Assembly (NCBI GenBank): GCA_964542915.1
Contig: CAZIVP010000017.1
Coordinates: 16,831-80,830, forward strand
From: CAZIVP01 sp964542915
GTDB lineage: Bacteria > Calditrichota > Calditrichia > Calditrichales > Calditrichaceae
DNA: 64,000 nucleotides
Reading direction: 5' to 3'
Shown: positions 17,799-26,172 of the stretch, piece after piece
Position numbering within the stretch: the first letter of the stretch is position 1
Layout: the number at the start of each line of letters is the position of its first letter
Translations under genes and position numbers: made by a program
The notes under the pieces: generated by a model
Database searches by the model: none
The model's input: only the letters and a program-made list of their open reading frames with translations
What the model was told of the DNA's origin: nothing

Positions 17799-18011
17799 TT
17801 AATTCTTGAAATTGCCGATCGGTTCAATTTTTATATTCTCTATCATGCCGCCTTTATTAATAACAGAATGTGTTATCGCGCTTCGGCTTTGGATTTGATG
17901 ACATTGAGCATTTCTTTCAGTGCTTCGTCTTTATCGGGATCGGTATAACGTCAGCCATCACCGGCGTGGTGTGTAGTGGCAGCGGAACTCCACGTTCGAG
18001 TGCATGGTTTT
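17799..18011 (-). pseudogene. Remnants of one or two small genes (frameshifted)
   Basis: On the minus strand, just after the Mrr gene, one frame reads HALERGVPLPLHTTPVMADV (about 17950-18010). The neighbouring frame continues as YTDPDKDEALKEMLNVIKSKAEAR and a stop at 17873-17875. The two pieces join smoothly if one base is removed near 17945, so this looks like a frameshifted remnant. A further ATG at 17846 opens MIENIKIEPIGNFKN before a stop at 17799, like the start of a small accessory protein cut short. No family could be assigned with confidence. Confidence 0.35.
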
Positions 18012-18026
18012 GTTCTCATTTAGTTC

Positions 18027-18941
18027 TCAATTATCCGTAAAGTAATCGGAGTCAAGTCTTTTCAATTCATAAACGGCGTCAGTTGACACTCCCACATTGT
18101 GATCGATCATCAGTTGGGAAAGTTGCTGTCCATCAATCAGAATTATTTTACTGTCAATAGAAGATACGTATTCATGCGCTCCGTTAGAAAAGTCCGACGT
18201 AGTAATAAAAATACCTTTTCGTGCTCGTTTGCCTTGCAGTGCACCTGCAAACTTCTGGATCTCAGGCCTTGATACGCTATTCTCCCACTTTTTCGCCTGA
18301 ATATAAATAATATCGAGCCCTAAGCGGTCTTCCTTGATGATCCCATCTATACCTTCGTCCCCACTACGACCAATGGCTTTCCCGGCGTCTTGTCTTGAAC
18401 CACCATAACCCATTTTGACAAGAACTTCTACGACTACCTTCTCAAAAAAGATGGGGGACGAGGATTTCAGCTGCGTAAGGAGGTCGTTGGCAAGATTGTC
18501 ACGCAGTATCTGATACGCTTCTTCAAGTTGCTCCGCAGGCGTCTGGCTTTCCTTCTCATCTGATATGTCGACTTCGCTTTGTTGCTGACTCTTTTTAGTC
18601 CTACCCCGGGCCTCCATGTATTCTGGAAACTGCCGGAGGAATTTCAAATTGATTTGTGGTGGGGGCTCTTTTAATACTTCCTGTCCACGGTGAGTGATCC
18701 GGAACACGCCCCGCCGAGTGTTTTCAATGATTCCAGCCATTTTCATGTGGGCGCGCGCCCAGGCAACCCTATTGTCGAAGGTGCGTTGTTGCCCACTGGG
18801 AAGTAGTTGTTTCTGATCTTCCTCTGACAACTCAAATTCGCTTGCGAGAGCTTCCAAAGCTTCGCGATTTGTGTGTTCCTCTCCATCTGCACAGAACTGC
18901 AAGAGCGGAAGCATTATGCTTTGGAAATCTGGTATCGCCAT
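18027..18941 (-). CDS. mrr: Mrr-type (type IV) restriction endonuclease
   Basis: A 304-residue enzyme of the Mrr family, which cuts modified DNA. The N-terminal winged-helix Mrr_N domain covers about residues 5-95 (IMLPLLQFCADGEEH, NRVAWARAHMKMAGIIE, GVFRITHRGQEVL). A linker rich in Gln, Ser and Glu follows. The C-terminal PD-(D/E)XK domain (about 165-280) shows FFEKVVVEVLVKMGYGG, the catalytic GDEGIDGII Asp and the IIYIQAKKW QxK motif, then FITTSDFSNGA. All catalytic residues look intact. A fair ribosome site (AAAGGATAA) precedes ATG 18941. It is in the same direction as, and 160 bases after, the PIN-like membrane protein gene. Confidence 0.92.
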   Translation of the reverse strand: MAIPDFQSIMLPLLQFCADGEEHTNREALEALASEFELSEEDQKQLLPSGQQRTFDNRVAWARAHMKMAGIIENTRRGVFRITHRGQEVLKEPPPQINLKFLRQFPEYMEARGRTKKSQQQSEVDISDEKESQTPAEQLEEAYQILRDNLANDLLTQLKSSSPIFFEKVVVEVLVKMGYGGSRQDAGKAIGRSGDEGIDGIIKEDRLGLDIIYIQAKKWENSVSRPEIQKFAGALQGKRARKGIFITTSDFSNGAHEYVSSIDSKIILIDGQQLSQLMIDHNVGVSTDAVYELKRLDSDYFTDN

Positions 18942-19100
18942 TTCAGGTTATCCTTTCATGCGAACGGGACGGCTCACTGGCAGCAGGTGACAGGGCACCT
19001 CACTTAAAAAACAAAAATAAACTGCGAAGAAGCTCAATACCAACCCAGAGAACCGGAGCCCTGCTGTCCAGTGAAGCCTTTTATTATGCATCTTTTACTC

Positions 19101-21035
19101 TCATTCAGTGAAATATTTTATTATAAGACTTTTTAAACGGTACCTGAGATTTTTCTTCAACCCCAATATATTGAAGCCATAAATTACATTGGCGGCCCCC
19201 AAGGCCATGTATAAAACAAGCATGAACTTGCCAATCGAATTCGCAAATAGTGCTGGTAAGAATTGAATAAGAAATCCGGCAACGAATATGGTTAAAATTA
19301 GATATCCAATAATCTTAGACGTAAGTCCCGCTATTTGTTCAGCCCTTAGTTCAATAACATTTTGCATTTGGTTGATTTCCCCACCAAGCGACTCAAGTTG
19401 CCGTGAAGTTTCTACATGTTCCTTTTGCTCTTTGATGAGCTTCGTACGCTCTTGGGCAGTAAGACTGGCTTTAAATTCATCCAAGATTTCGTTTAAGACA
19501 CTACTATCGAAATTATCAGGATCCCCCAAGGTTTTTTCCTCTAAAAGTTCCAGCGCAACACTGTCTCGTCGTAGCAAGTAATAAGTATTTTCATCGATCT
19601 TTTTTTCATTCTTGAATTTTTCGACTTCACTCAAATATTTTCCTATCAAGCGAGAGTCTGGTTTCAAAGCAGCATAACAATCCGCAATGATTTTTCTTTC
19701 ATTTATTTGCAAAATCTTCGCTGGCGACTGAAGCCAGAGAATTGTTCCGACAAAAGTATCAGTTACACAAGCTGGTACATTAAATGTACTTCCTGATCTT
19801 GCTATGTCATATCTTCTTGCAGCATAGGCAAGACCAGCGTTAGTCGTCATAAAAACATGGCCGGCGTTTTTCAAATGTCTCGGCTTTGATCCCTTCCTTA
19901 ACTTGTATACCGCGGCGATTGAATCTATATCACGCTTCAATGTCGCCTCTTTGATGGTTTCCTCAAAAAATGGATCGAAGCGCTTATACGTTTCCACAAT
20001 TACTTTCTGTAGCTGAGTTTCGTCAATTTGATAAAGTGTTTCCTTCGTCTTGTCCGGGGTTTCGATAATATTTGTACTCTGAATGCCATGTTCTTCTAGA
20101 ACGGCTTCTATTTTATTTATGAATCGCATAACATCTAGTTTGCTGTAGTTTTCAGACACAAAGAATTGGAGTACTCGAGTTGCACGACTGGGATCATAGG
20201 CTGTGCTTTCGACCCAATTCAGGCAGTCCTCCAATATCTCCATAGCCTCTTCATAAGTGTGCCTGAATATATATAGCTGGGCGCCTTCATTTACCAATGT
20301 TTTTAAGAATTCTGTATAAACAGTCTCTCTTTGATTACCCTCAAGTCCCAACAGTCTAAATATGAACCTTGTGTCGAGGTAAAAAGCAACCCCATTTAGT
20401 TTACCAACGAATCTACTAAATTCTCTGTAAAGTAAAGAGTTTGCCATTAGGTGCCCGATTGCCGTGTCGACGATAAACTGGAAGGTTGCTGGTTCAGATT
20501 CATGGGCATGTTGTATGAACCTGTACACGATGAATTTCTCTTTCTTGGAAGGGGAGACATCTGGGAGTAGACTTGATTCCTCTGCAGCAAATAAAACGTC
20601 TAAATCATGTGCTTTCAGGAATGAGATGAAAGCTGCCTCCGCAATTTCGTTGGTGATTTTTTGATCATATTTCTGCTCAGCGAAAGAGACAATTTCGGTT
20701 ATTATCTTTTCTTGTTTTCGCAATTGCTCCTTGGCAGGACTTGAGAATTCATAATCAGAAACTTTTTCTTTGACTGGTATGAAACTGCCGTGCTGCTTGC
20801 GAACTAACCCCCTTCTCTTCGCTCTCGTTAATATCGTTTGCATCGGATGAAATGGAATGGACAAACCGAACTCCTGCCCAAAATCTTCACATAAGGTGGC
20901 AATATCGATTAGTTGATAGTCTTTCTTCTTGAACAAGGTAGCAAAAAAAGGTAGAAAGTTCTCGATATAATCTCTTTTATTGACCTGCCAATTTGAGGTT
21001 AGAATTGCAAGGCTGCTTACAGTGTTTTTTGTCAT
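19101..21035 (-). CDS. Membrane-anchored PIN-like domain protein, candidate defence effector
   Basis: About 644 residues from ATG 21035 (a TTG at 21083 would add 16). The N-terminal half is helical with no recognised family. A PIN-like nuclease core seems present: GVAFYLDTRFIFRLLG (Asp about 221), HTYEEAMEILE (Glu about 262), KRDIDSIAAVYKLRKG (Asp about 369/371) and HVFMTTNAGLAYAAR (Asn about 399), with a large insertion between the second and third motifs. Near the C-terminus a coiled coil (about 530-572) leads into two TM helices (YLILTIFVAGFLIQFLPALF; FMLVLYMALGAANVIYGF) and a basic tail. The gene is visibly AT-richer than its neighbours, suggesting transfer. Beside mrr, an abortive-infection-like role is plausible but inferred. 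Confidence 0.7.
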   Translation of the reverse strand: MTKNTVSSLAILTSNWQVNKRDYIENFLPFFATLFKKKDYQLIDIATLCEDFGQEFGLSIPFHPMQTILTRAKRRGLVRKQHGSFIPVKEKVSDYEFSSPAKEQLRKQEKIITEIVSFAEQKYDQKITNEIAEAAFISFLKAHDLDVLFAAEESSLLPDVSPSKKEKFIVYRFIQHAHESEPATFQFIVDTAIGHLMANSLLYREFSRFVGKLNGVAFYLDTRFIFRLLGLEGNQRETVYTEFLKTLVNEGAQLYIFRHTYEEAMEILEDCLNWVESTAYDPSRATRVLQFFVSENYSKLDVMRFINKIEAVLEEHGIQSTNIIETPDKTKETLYQIDETQLQKVIVETYKRFDPFFEETIKEATLKRDIDSIAAVYKLRKGSKPRHLKNAGHVFMTTNAGLAYAARRYDIARSGSTFNVPACVTDTFVGTILWLQSPAKILQINERKIIADCYAALKPDSRLIGKYLSEVEKFKNEKKIDENTYYLLRRDSVALELLEEKTLGDPDNFDSSVLNEILDEFKASLTAQERTKLIKEQKEHVETSRQLESLGGEINQMQNVIELRAEQIAGLTSKIIGYLILTIFVAGFLIQFLPALFANSIGKFMLVLYMALGAANVIYGFNILGLKKNLRYRLKSLIIKYFTE

Positions 21036-21167
21036 ACAAGTTATGTTGGTTAGTGCAAGAGACCTATGATGTTGAAATCGCAATTATCGCATAACATATT
21101 AATAGTCTACTTTCATTTACCTTTTCAATTTTTCTCATATAAGAAATATATATTCGCCTTTCGAACC

Positions 21168-21377
21168 TCAACAATGCTGTGATTTAAACCCAATCGTTTT
21201 ACCCTTTGCCCAGAAAAACTTCCAAACGTTAGTTTTACTATCCCACTTTCCGGCAAGCGTCTTAACGTTTCTTCTTAAGTCGGATGCATCATAATCAATA
21301 CGGAGGCTTACTCTTTTGTTCGATGGCAGCGAACGCTCTGCAAAATTCCATTGCCCGCTATCCACGATGCGTTCCAT
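21168..21377 (-). CDS. Small conserved-looking protein with WD-type motif
   Basis: A 69-residue basic protein. Its core (RVSLRIDYDASDLRRNVKTL, then AGKWDSKTNVWKFFW) resembles short domains in which a reset of charged residues precedes a K-x-x-G-x-x-W-D motif (DUF5710-like and related small proteins). It lies upstream of the PIN-like gene in the same direction, 132 bases away, and could belong to the same accessory unit. A fair start is ATG 21377 (MERIVDSG). Function unknown. Confidence 0.5.
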   Translation of the reverse strand: MERIVDSGQWNFAERSLPSNKRVSLRIDYDASDLRRNVKTLAGKWDSKTNVWKFFWAKGKTIGFKSQHC

Positions 21378-21714
21378 TGTTTTCTCTCCGATGATCGGAA
21401 AGCATCCTGAAAATCTTGATCAGATTTTTTAATCACGGTTTTGAATGTTTACGCACCGCCGGGTTATGACACCGTTATATATATCTGCCGACCAATTTAA
21501 TAATGGATGTACATGATTAACAATATTAAATACATTTTCCCGAAACCGAATCGCGACCAACGATAACAAACCATCGCCAACCCACATCGACCGAATGCGC
21601 TTAATTATTTGTTCTGCTTGCACTTGTCGCTATTTTGTTTGTATTTTCCCTCAAAAATAATTAAGATGGACGATAATGCACGTCATGCAACGCACGTCAA
21701 GCAACGGATGAGCC

Positions 21715-23523
21715 ATGGCCGAACACCACATTTATCTCGTCAGTAACGACGAGGATCTGAGCGCTTCGTTCAGCAAAATTATGGAAGCCAACGGCGCTTA
21801 CGCCATTACCCGCCTGGGCGACGGTAAAGAGGCCCTGCGGCAGCTCCGCAAAGAAGGTGCCCCGGATCTGATCGTCGCCGAATTCGATCTGCCCGAAATG
21901 GACGGCCTGCAACTGTGTTACCGCATCCGCAACAGCGACGTGACCAAAAACATCCCCTTCATTTTCATCACCGAACAGAAAGAGCAAATGACGGAGGGCC
22001 TGAAAGCCGGCGCCGATGACTTTATTTCTAAACCGCTGCAGGATGAAGAGGTCGGCGTTAAAATCGAAGCGCTCTTTCGCCGCATGGATAAAAGCCGGCA
22101 ACTGGCCAGCGAATACCGCGGCAGTCTCGGCGAATACCGGCTCGATGAGGTGTTGAGAATCTGCCACCAGCGCAGCATCAGCGGCGAACTGATTCTGCAG
22201 AACCAAAACACCCACGGCAAGATCACCCTCAGCGGCGGCGATATTGTCGACGTGCAGCTGCCGGACATGAACATGAACGAAGCGCTGGATGAATTGCGCA
22301 ACTGGGAAGAGGGCCTGTTTGTCATTCACACGGAACAGGATATGCTGCATACGGGCTTTCGCAAGCAGCAAACCGATACGGATGCATCGAAGGACGATAA
22401 AGGCCTGAACCGAGCCGTACAGATTTCGGAAGGCGTCTGGTGGGTCGGCTATTTCGACGGCCAACGCCGGCAACTTTATAACGTGTATCTGCGCCGGTTT
22501 CAAAATGAGGACCGCAAAATTAACGCCCTGATCGATCCCGGCTCGGCATTGCATTTTAAAAAACTGGCCGCCAAAATCGCCGACGTCATCGGAAACATCG
22601 CCAAAATCAATTTGTACGCCGTTCATTCGCCGTTTCCGGAGTCGGTCATCAACAGCATGTTCATTCGCAATGCCAATCCCAAGGCCGTGATGATTACCTC
22701 CCGGGAGCACTGGCGACATATCCGCCATCTGGATATTCCCGAAAAGAGCGTGAAGCTGGTGGAACAATTCAAAGACTTCACCAGCCGTTTTATTACGGGC
22801 CACAAACTGCAGTTTATCGAAATACCGTTCTGCCCCCATGCCGGTTCGTTTATGACCTATGATCCCGACCAGCGGGTGCTTTTCAGCGGCATGTTGTTCA
22901 GCAGCGGTAAAGCTGCCCAACTCAGACAACAGCTCTACTATGAAGATATCCACTGGCGTAGCATGCAGCGCTTTCATTTCCGGCAGATGCCCGGTTCCCG
23001 CGAGCTTCGCAATGCCCTGGCGCTGGTGCAACAATTACAGCCGCGACCGTTGCTGATCGCGCCCATGTTCGGTCCGTTGCTGCGCGGCAGCTGGATCGAT
23101 ACCGTACTGGAGCGCCTGCTGTACCTGCCGACCCGCATGGACAGCGAAAACAGCAGCAGCGAAAAGCTGATAAACGATTACCAGTCGCTTTGTAACGAAA
23201 TGATCGTTTACAGCCACAGCCACATCCCGATCGATCAGGTTAAGCAAAAGTTACGCAGCAATCCGGCAGTGATGGGGCTGACGGATGTGCAGGAAGGCGA
23301 GATTGTGCGGCTTTACGGCCACCCGCAAAAGGCGTTCGAGCAGATGATTCTGGCCCTTTGCGAGGGCGAATCGGTGGAAGTGCGCAATCAAATCAAATCC
23401 GAAGCCATGCAGCGTTGCCACACGAACGGTTTGCCGGCGCCCAAACTGAACTGGGAAGGCGAGCAAACCCTGACCGACATGCCCAGCGATCTGTTCGAAA
23501 ATAACGACAGCAACGCCCCCTGA
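21715..23523 (+). CDS. Degenerate receiver - PATAN (DUF4388) - ODP/metallo-beta-lactamase-fold protein
   Basis: A 602-residue cytoplasmic protein. Residues about 5-122 form a CheY-like receiver in which the phospho-acceptor Asp is Glu56 (LIVAEFDLPEMDG) and the acidic pair is Ser10-Asn11. The switch Thr (FITE) and Lys (FISKPL) remain. A DUF4388/PATAN domain (about 138-215; GELILQNQNTHGKITLSGGD) follows. The third part (about 240-470) matches the oxygen-binding diiron (ODP) lactamase fold: INALIDPGS, AVHSPFPES at the usual ligand site, FCPHAGSFMTYDP, then APMFGPLLRGSW. Several metal ligands are replaced. It starts at ATG 21715; the GT4 gene begins 16 bases after its stop, so they are probably co-transcribed. 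It may be an output or scaffold protein rather than a sensor kinase target. Confidence 0.8.
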   Translation: MAEHHIYLVSNDEDLSASFSKIMEANGAYAITRLGDGKEALRQLRKEGAPDLIVAEFDLPEMDGLQLCYRIRNSDVTKNIPFIFITEQKEQMTEGLKAGADDFISKPLQDEEVGVKIEALFRRMDKSRQLASEYRGSLGEYRLDEVLRICHQRSISGELILQNQNTHGKITLSGGDIVDVQLPDMNMNEALDELRNWEEGLFVIHTEQDMLHTGFRKQQTDTDASKDDKGLNRAVQISEGVWWVGYFDGQRRQLYNVYLRRFQNEDRKINALIDPGSALHFKKLAAKIADVIGNIAKINLYAVHSPFPESVINSMFIRNANPKAVMITSREHWRHIRHLDIPEKSVKLVEQFKDFTSRFITGHKLQFIEIPFCPHAGSFMTYDPDQRVLFSGMLFSSGKAAQLRQQLYYEDIHWRSMQRFHFRQMPGSRELRNALALVQQLQPRPLLIAPMFGPLLRGSWIDTVLERLLYLPTRMDSENSSSEKLINDYQSLCNEMIVYSHSHIPIDQVKQKLRSNPAVMGLTDVQEGEIVRLYGHPQKAFEQMILALCEGESVEVRNQIKSEAMQRCHTNGLPAPKLNWEGEQTLTDMPSDLFENNDSNAP

Positions 23524-23538
23524 AAAATAGCTTGCTTT

Positions 23539-24660
23539 ATGATGGCAAACCGTTCTTCCAGAGCGCTTGTTTTTCTTACCTCCTATCCCATGGATGTACG
23601 CATCGGATCGGGCGTGGTGCGCATGATTCAGGGATTTTGCAGCGGGTTGAAACAATTGGGACAACGCTGCGCCGTACACCATCCGGCTGCCGCGCCTGAG
23701 GGGCTCGTCCCGTTTGCCCGCCGGCGCCTGCGTTTTAATCGCACTCTGGCCGCAGGCGATTACGCTCCCTTCGATTTCATACTCGCCAGCGACTTTGACG
23801 GTTACCGGCTTCCGGCATACTTCAATGAAAAAAAAGCGGCTCTCAACGCCGGTTTGCTGGCTGACATCGTACGCTTTGAAAGCGGCATGCCCGGCAAAAT
23901 CCTTTCGTATTTCGCCGAACTGGAGGCGCAGAATGTAGCCCGGGCGCGTATGGTAATCGTACCGAGCCGCTACAGCAAACAACGGATCATGCAGTATTAC
24001 GGCGTTCCGGAAACGAAAGTGTCGGTGGTGCCGCTGGGCATCGATGTCGATGCGTGGCGGCGGCGCTGCAATCAAACGACTAAACGCGAAAATAAACCGT
24101 TCACCGTTTTATGTACCGCGCGGCAATACCGGCGTAAAGGCGTGGCGGATCTCATACGGGCCGTTTCGCTGGCGGCGCGCAAAATACCGGATATCCGCCT
24201 GGAAATCGTGGGCGGCGGACCGGAAGAAGCAAACAACCGGGCGTTGGCGGCGGCGCTCCACCTCAAACAAGCGGTACGTTTTAACGGCGACATCGGAGAC
24301 ACCGATCGCTTGACGGCGTTCTATCGCAACGCCGACCTTTTCTGTATGCCGAGCTATCACGAAACCTTCGGCATCGTTTTTCTCGAAGCCATGGCATGCA
24401 ATCTTCCGGTGGTTGCTTACCGTTCCACTGCTGTACCGGAGGTGGTCGGCGAAGCGGGAGCGTTTCTGGTGGAGCCCGGCGATATAGACGGCCTGGCCGA
24501 CGCCATCGTTACAATGGCCGGCGATGCTTCCCTGAGAGCGCGAGCGATAAAAAAGGGCGGCGAGCGGATAGAGGCGTTTCGCTGGCGGCGTCTGTCCGAA
24601 ACCCTCCTGCAACAATTGGATGCCATGTGCTATCAAAAAACGAGCGAAATGCCGGAATAA
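23539..24660 (+). CDS. GT4-family glycosyltransferase
   Basis: A 373-residue GT-B-fold transferase that should move a sugar from a nucleotide donor. The N-terminal domain holds the acceptor side (GSGVVRMIQGFCSGLKQLG) and the linker carries VPLGIDVDAW. The C-terminal donor domain has CTARQYRRKGVADLIRAV, LEIVGGGPEE and the E-x7-E motif within PSYHETFGIVFLEAMACNLP, followed by VPEVVGEAGAFLVEPGD. No membrane segment is present. It sits between the receiver/ODP-like gene (16 bases upstream) and two PTPS-like genes (93 bases downstream). This position suggests the acceptor may be a pterin, as in pterin glycosyltransferases of cyanobacteria and green sulfur bacteria. The family is certain; the acceptor is inferred from context. 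Confidence 0.88.
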   Translation: MMANRSSRALVFLTSYPMDVRIGSGVVRMIQGFCSGLKQLGQRCAVHHPAAAPEGLVPFARRRLRFNRTLAAGDYAPFDFILASDFDGYRLPAYFNEKKAALNAGLLADIVRFESGMPGKILSYFAELEAQNVARARMVIVPSRYSKQRIMQYYGVPETKVSVVPLGIDVDAWRRRCNQTTKRENKPFTVLCTARQYRRKGVADLIRAVSLAARKIPDIRLEIVGGGPEEANNRALAAALHLKQAVRFNGDIGDTDRLTAFYRNADLFCMPSYHETFGIVFLEAMACNLPVVAYRSTAVPEVVGEAGAFLVEPGDIDGLADAIVTMAGDASLRARAIKKGGERIEAFRWRRLSETLLQQLDAMCYQKTSEMPE

Positions 24661-24753
24661 AAGCATACATCACGTCGTTAAAGCGGCATCTTGTATTGAG
24701 CGAAATGAGCGTTTTAAGGCAATACATTAAACAGGAATAAGGATGGGTCAGGA

Positions 24754-25188
24754 ATGAATCAGAACGGCGTCTGGTTAACCAAAACCTTTGAATTCTCCGC
24801 CAGTCATCGCTATTGGCGCGAGGATTGGAGCCGCGAAAAAAACGAACGTTACTTCGGGGCGTATACCAGCCCCTACGGCCACGGACACAATTACGAATTA
24901 CACGTAACCGTATTGGGCGAAGTGGATGAAGCCACGGGCATGATCATTAATCTAACGGAATTAAAACGGATCGTAAACGCGATTGTGGATCAGTTCGATC
25001 ATAAATTTTTGAACATGGATACGCCGTATTTTAAGACGCGCGTACCGACAACGGAAAACATTGCACTGGTGCTGTTCGATTTAATTGATGAGCGTCTGAG
25101 CGATTACAGGGATCGTTTGCAGCTCAAACGCGTACGCCTTTACGAACGGGATGATATCTATGCCGATGTTTGGAGAGATGATTCATGA
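24754..25188 (+). CDS. 6-pyruvoyl-tetrahydropterin synthase/QueD-like protein, catalytic Cys replaced
   Basis: A 144-residue T-fold protein. The zinc-binding His residues are present (FSASHRYW; YGHGHNYELHV), as are the ATGMIINLTELK motif, the DHKFLNMD motif and PTTENIALVL with the substrate-anchoring Glu. The Cys that normally lies five residues before GHGH is Tyr here (FGAYTSPYGHGHNY). This argues against standard PTPS chemistry and for a side-chain-cleaving or otherwise altered reaction. An AGGA ribosome site precedes ATG 24754. The stop overlaps the next PTPS-like gene by four bases (ATGA), so the two products probably act together. Confidence 0.88.
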   Translation: MNQNGVWLTKTFEFSASHRYWREDWSREKNERYFGAYTSPYGHGHNYELHVTVLGEVDEATGMIINLTELKRIVNAIVDQFDHKFLNMDTPYFKTRVPTTENIALVLFDLIDERLSDYRDRLQLKRVRLYERDDIYADVWRDDS

Positions 25189-25598
25189 TCCGGAATGTCA
25201 GCTTCAGCCGGGTTTATCGTTTCAGCGCCGCGCACCGTTTACACTCCGGTAAGATGTCGGACGGGGAGAATCAGGAGCTCTATGATAAATGCAACAATTT
25301 GAACGGGCACGGTCACGACTACACCCTGGAGGTGACCGTCGAGGGACAGCCTGATGACGATACCGGTATGATTATTTCAATGAATGAAATGGACGCCGTC
25401 GTCCGGAAGCAGCTTTCTAATTTGGATTACAAACACCTGGATAAGGAAGTGGCATTTTTCAGGAATCATGTATCCACGGGGGAAAACATTATCCAGTACT
25501 TGTGGCGGCAGTTGGATAAGCAATTCGGGGGATGCCGTTTATTTGCGCTTAAATTATGGGAAACCAGGAACAATTATTTTGAATTAGTGAGGGAATAA
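25185..25598 (+). CDS. 6-pyruvoyl-tetrahydropterin synthase / 6-carboxytetrahydropterin synthase
   Basis: A 137-residue T-fold enzyme acting on dihydroneopterin triphosphate. It shows the full active site: FSAAHRLHS, catalytic Cys in YDKCNNLNGHGHDY, the zinc ligands in GHGH, TGMIISMNEMD, LDYKHLDKEV and STGENIIQYLW, with a C-terminal LKLWETRNNYFEL. It overlaps the upstream PTPS-like gene by four bases and ends 4 bases before folE. In queuosine pathways such a gene would accompany queE and queC, which are absent here. With folE and an SDR next door, tetrahydrobiopterin-type synthesis is the more likely use. Confidence 0.9.
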   Translation: MIRNVSFSRVYRFSAAHRLHSGKMSDGENQELYDKCNNLNGHGHDYTLEVTVEGQPDDDTGMIISMNEMDAVVRKQLSNLDYKHLDKEVAFFRNHVSTGENIIQYLWRQLDKQFGGCRLFALKLWETRNNYFELVRE

Positions 25599-25602
25599 TC
25601 GA

Positions 25603-26172
25603 ATGAAGAGTATGGAAGAAGCCGTTCGTGCGATACTGGAGGGTATCGGGGAAGACCCCGACCGGCAGGGCTTAAAGAATACGCCTTTTCGTGTGGCCAA
25701 GATGTATAAAGAGGTGACCAAGGGTTATCACCAAAATCCCAAAAAATTAATTAACGGCGCCATGTTTGATGTAAAATACGATGAGATGGTCGTCGTTCCG
25801 AACATTGCCTATTACAGTTTGTGCGAACACCACCTGCTGCCGTTTTTCGGTGTGGCCCACGTCGGCTATATTCCAAAAGGCAAGGTGGTCGGGCTGAGTA
25901 AAATTCCCCGCCTGGTGGAAATGTTTGCCCGGCGACTACAGGTTCAGGAAAATATGACGCAGCAAATCGCGGATACCATAAACGAATCGTTACAACCCGA
26001 CGGCGTCGGCGTTGTTGTGGAAGGTCAGCATATGTGCATGATGATGCGTGGCGTCGAAAAGGATCAGGCCAAAATGATTACGTCGGCCATGCTGGGCTCA
26101 TTTAAGGAAGACGAGAAGACGCGATCGGAATTTTTACATCTGATAAGGAGTGAACGCAGTGCAAGCTTCTAA
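25603..26172 (+). CDS. folE: GTP cyclohydrolase I
   Basis: It opens GTP to 7,8-dihydroneopterin triphosphate, the entry step of folate, biopterin and queuosine pathways. It is 189 residues with all FolE hallmarks: FRVAKMYKEVTKGY, the zinc-binding SLCEHHLLPFFGVAHVGYIP, VVGLSKIPRLVEMFARRLQ, ENMTQQIA, VVVEGQHMCMMMRGV and a C-terminal FLHLIRSERSASF. It starts 4 bases after the second PTPS-like gene and overlaps the SDR gene start by 14 bases. Both its neighbours use its product or a derivative, so a dedicated pterin operon is likely. Confidence 0.96.
   Translation: MKSMEEAVRAILEGIGEDPDRQGLKNTPFRVAKMYKEVTKGYHQNPKKLINGAMFDVKYDEMVVVPNIAYYSLCEHHLLPFFGVAHVGYIPKGKVVGLSKIPRLVEMFARRLQVQENMTQQIADTINESLQPDGVGVVVEGQHMCMMMRGVEKDQAKMITSAMLGSFKEDEKTRSEFLHLIRSERSASF

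Noticed and set aside
21429..21623. 64-codon minus-strand frame between the small WD-motif gene and the receiver/ODP-like gene
   Set aside because: No family likeness and no clear ribosome site; it may be decayed sequence, but the evidence is too weak to annotate.
21697..23034. 445-codon minus-strand frame opposite the receiver/ODP-like gene
   Set aside because: It is a shadow frame of a well-supported plus-strand gene; its His/Ala/Gln-rich translation has no motifs.
24754..26172. Queuosine (preQ0) operon as explanation for PTPS plus folE
   Set aside because: queE, queC and queF are absent and an SDR and GT accompany the genes; kept only as an alternative.
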